This document shows positions 63,382 through 64,000 of a stretch of DNA of 64,000 nucleotides, in pieces. Origin of the DNA: Myxococcales bacterium. Lineage in GTDB: Bacteria; Myxococcota_A; Polyangia; Palsa-1104; JAEUJZ01. The translations under genes and the position numbers were made by a program. The stretch covers positions 186,001 through 250,000 of the forward strand of contig JAEUKA010000014.1 of assembly GCA_016794465.1 (NCBI GenBank), in the 5' to 3' direction. Every line of letters begins with the position of its first letter. Position 1 is the first letter of the stretch. A model generated the notes under the pieces. That model was given only the letters and a program-made list of their open reading frames with translations. It was not told the DNA's origin and searched no databases.

Positions 63382-64000
63382 CGCTGAGCTTGGCTCCAGC
63401 GGTGGCCAGACTCTCTAGGAAGGGGCCGAAGCCTTGAAGAGCGGTGCGCTGCATATACAGTGTCATGCCGCGCGTGCCGCCAAGCTCTGTTCCACCACCA
63501 GCTCGCCCCGGACCACCGTGAAGGAGCTGCGGCATCACCGTGCCGGGCGGAATGAAAGTGCCGGCGACTTTTTCACTGCCGATACAGATGCGACCGTGAT
63601 AGGGGGCAAGGCCGAGCACGGTGTCCTGAAGGAACGACTTGTCGTCGCTGTAGATGCTGGCCACAAGACTCCCTTCCCCACGCGCGATCTGCGCCACCAC
63701 CTGCGCAGAGTCGGTATACGGAATCACCGTAGCCACCGGACCAAAGACCTCGTGGGAATGAACCGCAGAAAGAGACTCACTGCTCTGCGCCACCAGCAGC
63801 GTCGGCATCACAAAGTAGCCCTTGCTCGGATCGGCGCCGTGTAGCGAAAGGGAGTCCGGTCCGCCAAATACAATCTTCGCTTCCGCCGCTAGCTTGGCAA
63901 TTCCTGCGAGCGCATCGACCTTCTGCTGCGCCGTCGACAGCGGACCGATGGTGACCTCGTCTTTGCTGGGTGCGCCGACCTTGTGAATGCTCAAGCGATC
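63371..64000 (-). CDS. Aldehyde dehydrogenase, BoxD/PaaZ-like, C-terminal part (5' end outside window)
   Basis: Frame stays open from the window end to the TGA at 63373-63371, leaving 209 codons. SHEVFGPVATVIPY is the aldehyde dehydrogenase C-terminal block. The end reads LLHGGPGRAGGGTELGG, then GMTLYMQRTALQGF, which is typical of 3,4-dehydroadipyl-CoA semialdehyde dehydrogenase (BoxD) and the dehydrogenase half of PaaZ. A role in aromatic-CoA breakdown is therefore plausible, not certain. The catalytic Cys lies outside the window. Confidence 0.8.
   Translation of the reverse strand, partial: DRLSIHKVGAPSKDEVTIGPLSTAQQKVDALAGIAKLAAEAKIVFGGPDSLSLHGADPSKGYFVMPTLLVAQSSESLSAVHSHEVFGPVATVIPYTDSAQVVAQIARGEGSLVASIYSDDKSFLQDTVLGLAPYHGRICIGSEKVAGTFIPPGTVMPQLLHGGPGRAGGGTELGGTRGMTLYMQRTALQGFGPFLESLATAGAKLSGGR

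Noticed and set aside
1..64000. Prophage, integrative element or insertion sequence
   Set aside because: No transposase, integrase, phage structural gene or paired terminal repeats with a transposase frame were seen.

Overview
The window comes from a GC-rich Gram-negative bacterium. BamA, a Skp-like chaperone, LolD, FabZ, outer-membrane barrel proteins and many lipoproteins show a double membrane. A TIGR02266-type PilZ domain with PEGA domains, a long WD40 protein, Cys-rich beta-helix lipoproteins and PPC-domain lipoproteins point to Myxococcota (Deltaproteobacteria in older usage). The bamA-skp-fabZ block lacks the lpxD, lpxA and lpxB genes usually found there, which would fit an LPS-poor Polyangia/Sorangium-like lineage. 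That placement is inference.

Layout. 1-3221: a cut-off sulfatase, then a minus-strand run of an RRM protein, a Fic protein with a ruined active-site motif, and a rhomboid protease. 3697-8633: threonine aldolase, an S9 peptidase, a small membrane protein behind a 20-bp tandem repeat, and a GT2 glycosyltransferase. 8630-16341: PilZ/PEGA protein, gamma-glutamyltransferase, HrpB helicase, EamA transporter. 16388-22665: the most unusual block, three tightly packed genes resembling electron-transfer flavoprotein alpha, electron-transfer flavoprotein beta and NDP-forming acyl-CoA synthetase, all apparently lacking their cofactor or catalytic motifs, next to a 14-blade WD40 membrane protein. 22768-25208: a lipocalin-like protein, an intergenic repeat, and a thiolase. 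25308-36316: a seven-gene minus-strand operon (MFS transporter, GH36 alpha-galactosidase, YbhN-like protein, M13 peptidase, unknown protein, GT39, polytopic membrane protein).

36408-39865: an App1-type phosphatase-like protein, then larB and larC for the nickel-pincer nucleotide cofactor. 40196-46633: outer-membrane biogenesis and fatty-acid genes (lolD, bamA, skp, fabZ) running into two lipoproteins. 46654-48779: 3,5-diaminohexanoate dehydrogenase and hemE. 49035-52163: a processive GT2, a sugar nucleotidyltransferase and a lipoprotein. 52205-55094: acyl-CoA dehydrogenase diverging from a regulator with two MerR-like HTH domains. 55113-58480: a possible minus-strand small RNA, a FadL-like porin, a beta-helix lipoprotein and tRNA-Gly(CCC). 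58544-64000: a TPR-like membrane protein, glutamate dehydrogenase, an ABC-F ATPase, a lipoprotein, and the C-terminal part of a BoxD/PaaZ-like aldehyde dehydrogenase.

No transposase, integrase, phage gene, rRNA or CRISPR array was seen. Most of the window reads as chromosomal housekeeping and envelope functions. All function calls rest on motif and family recognition by eye, with no database search.
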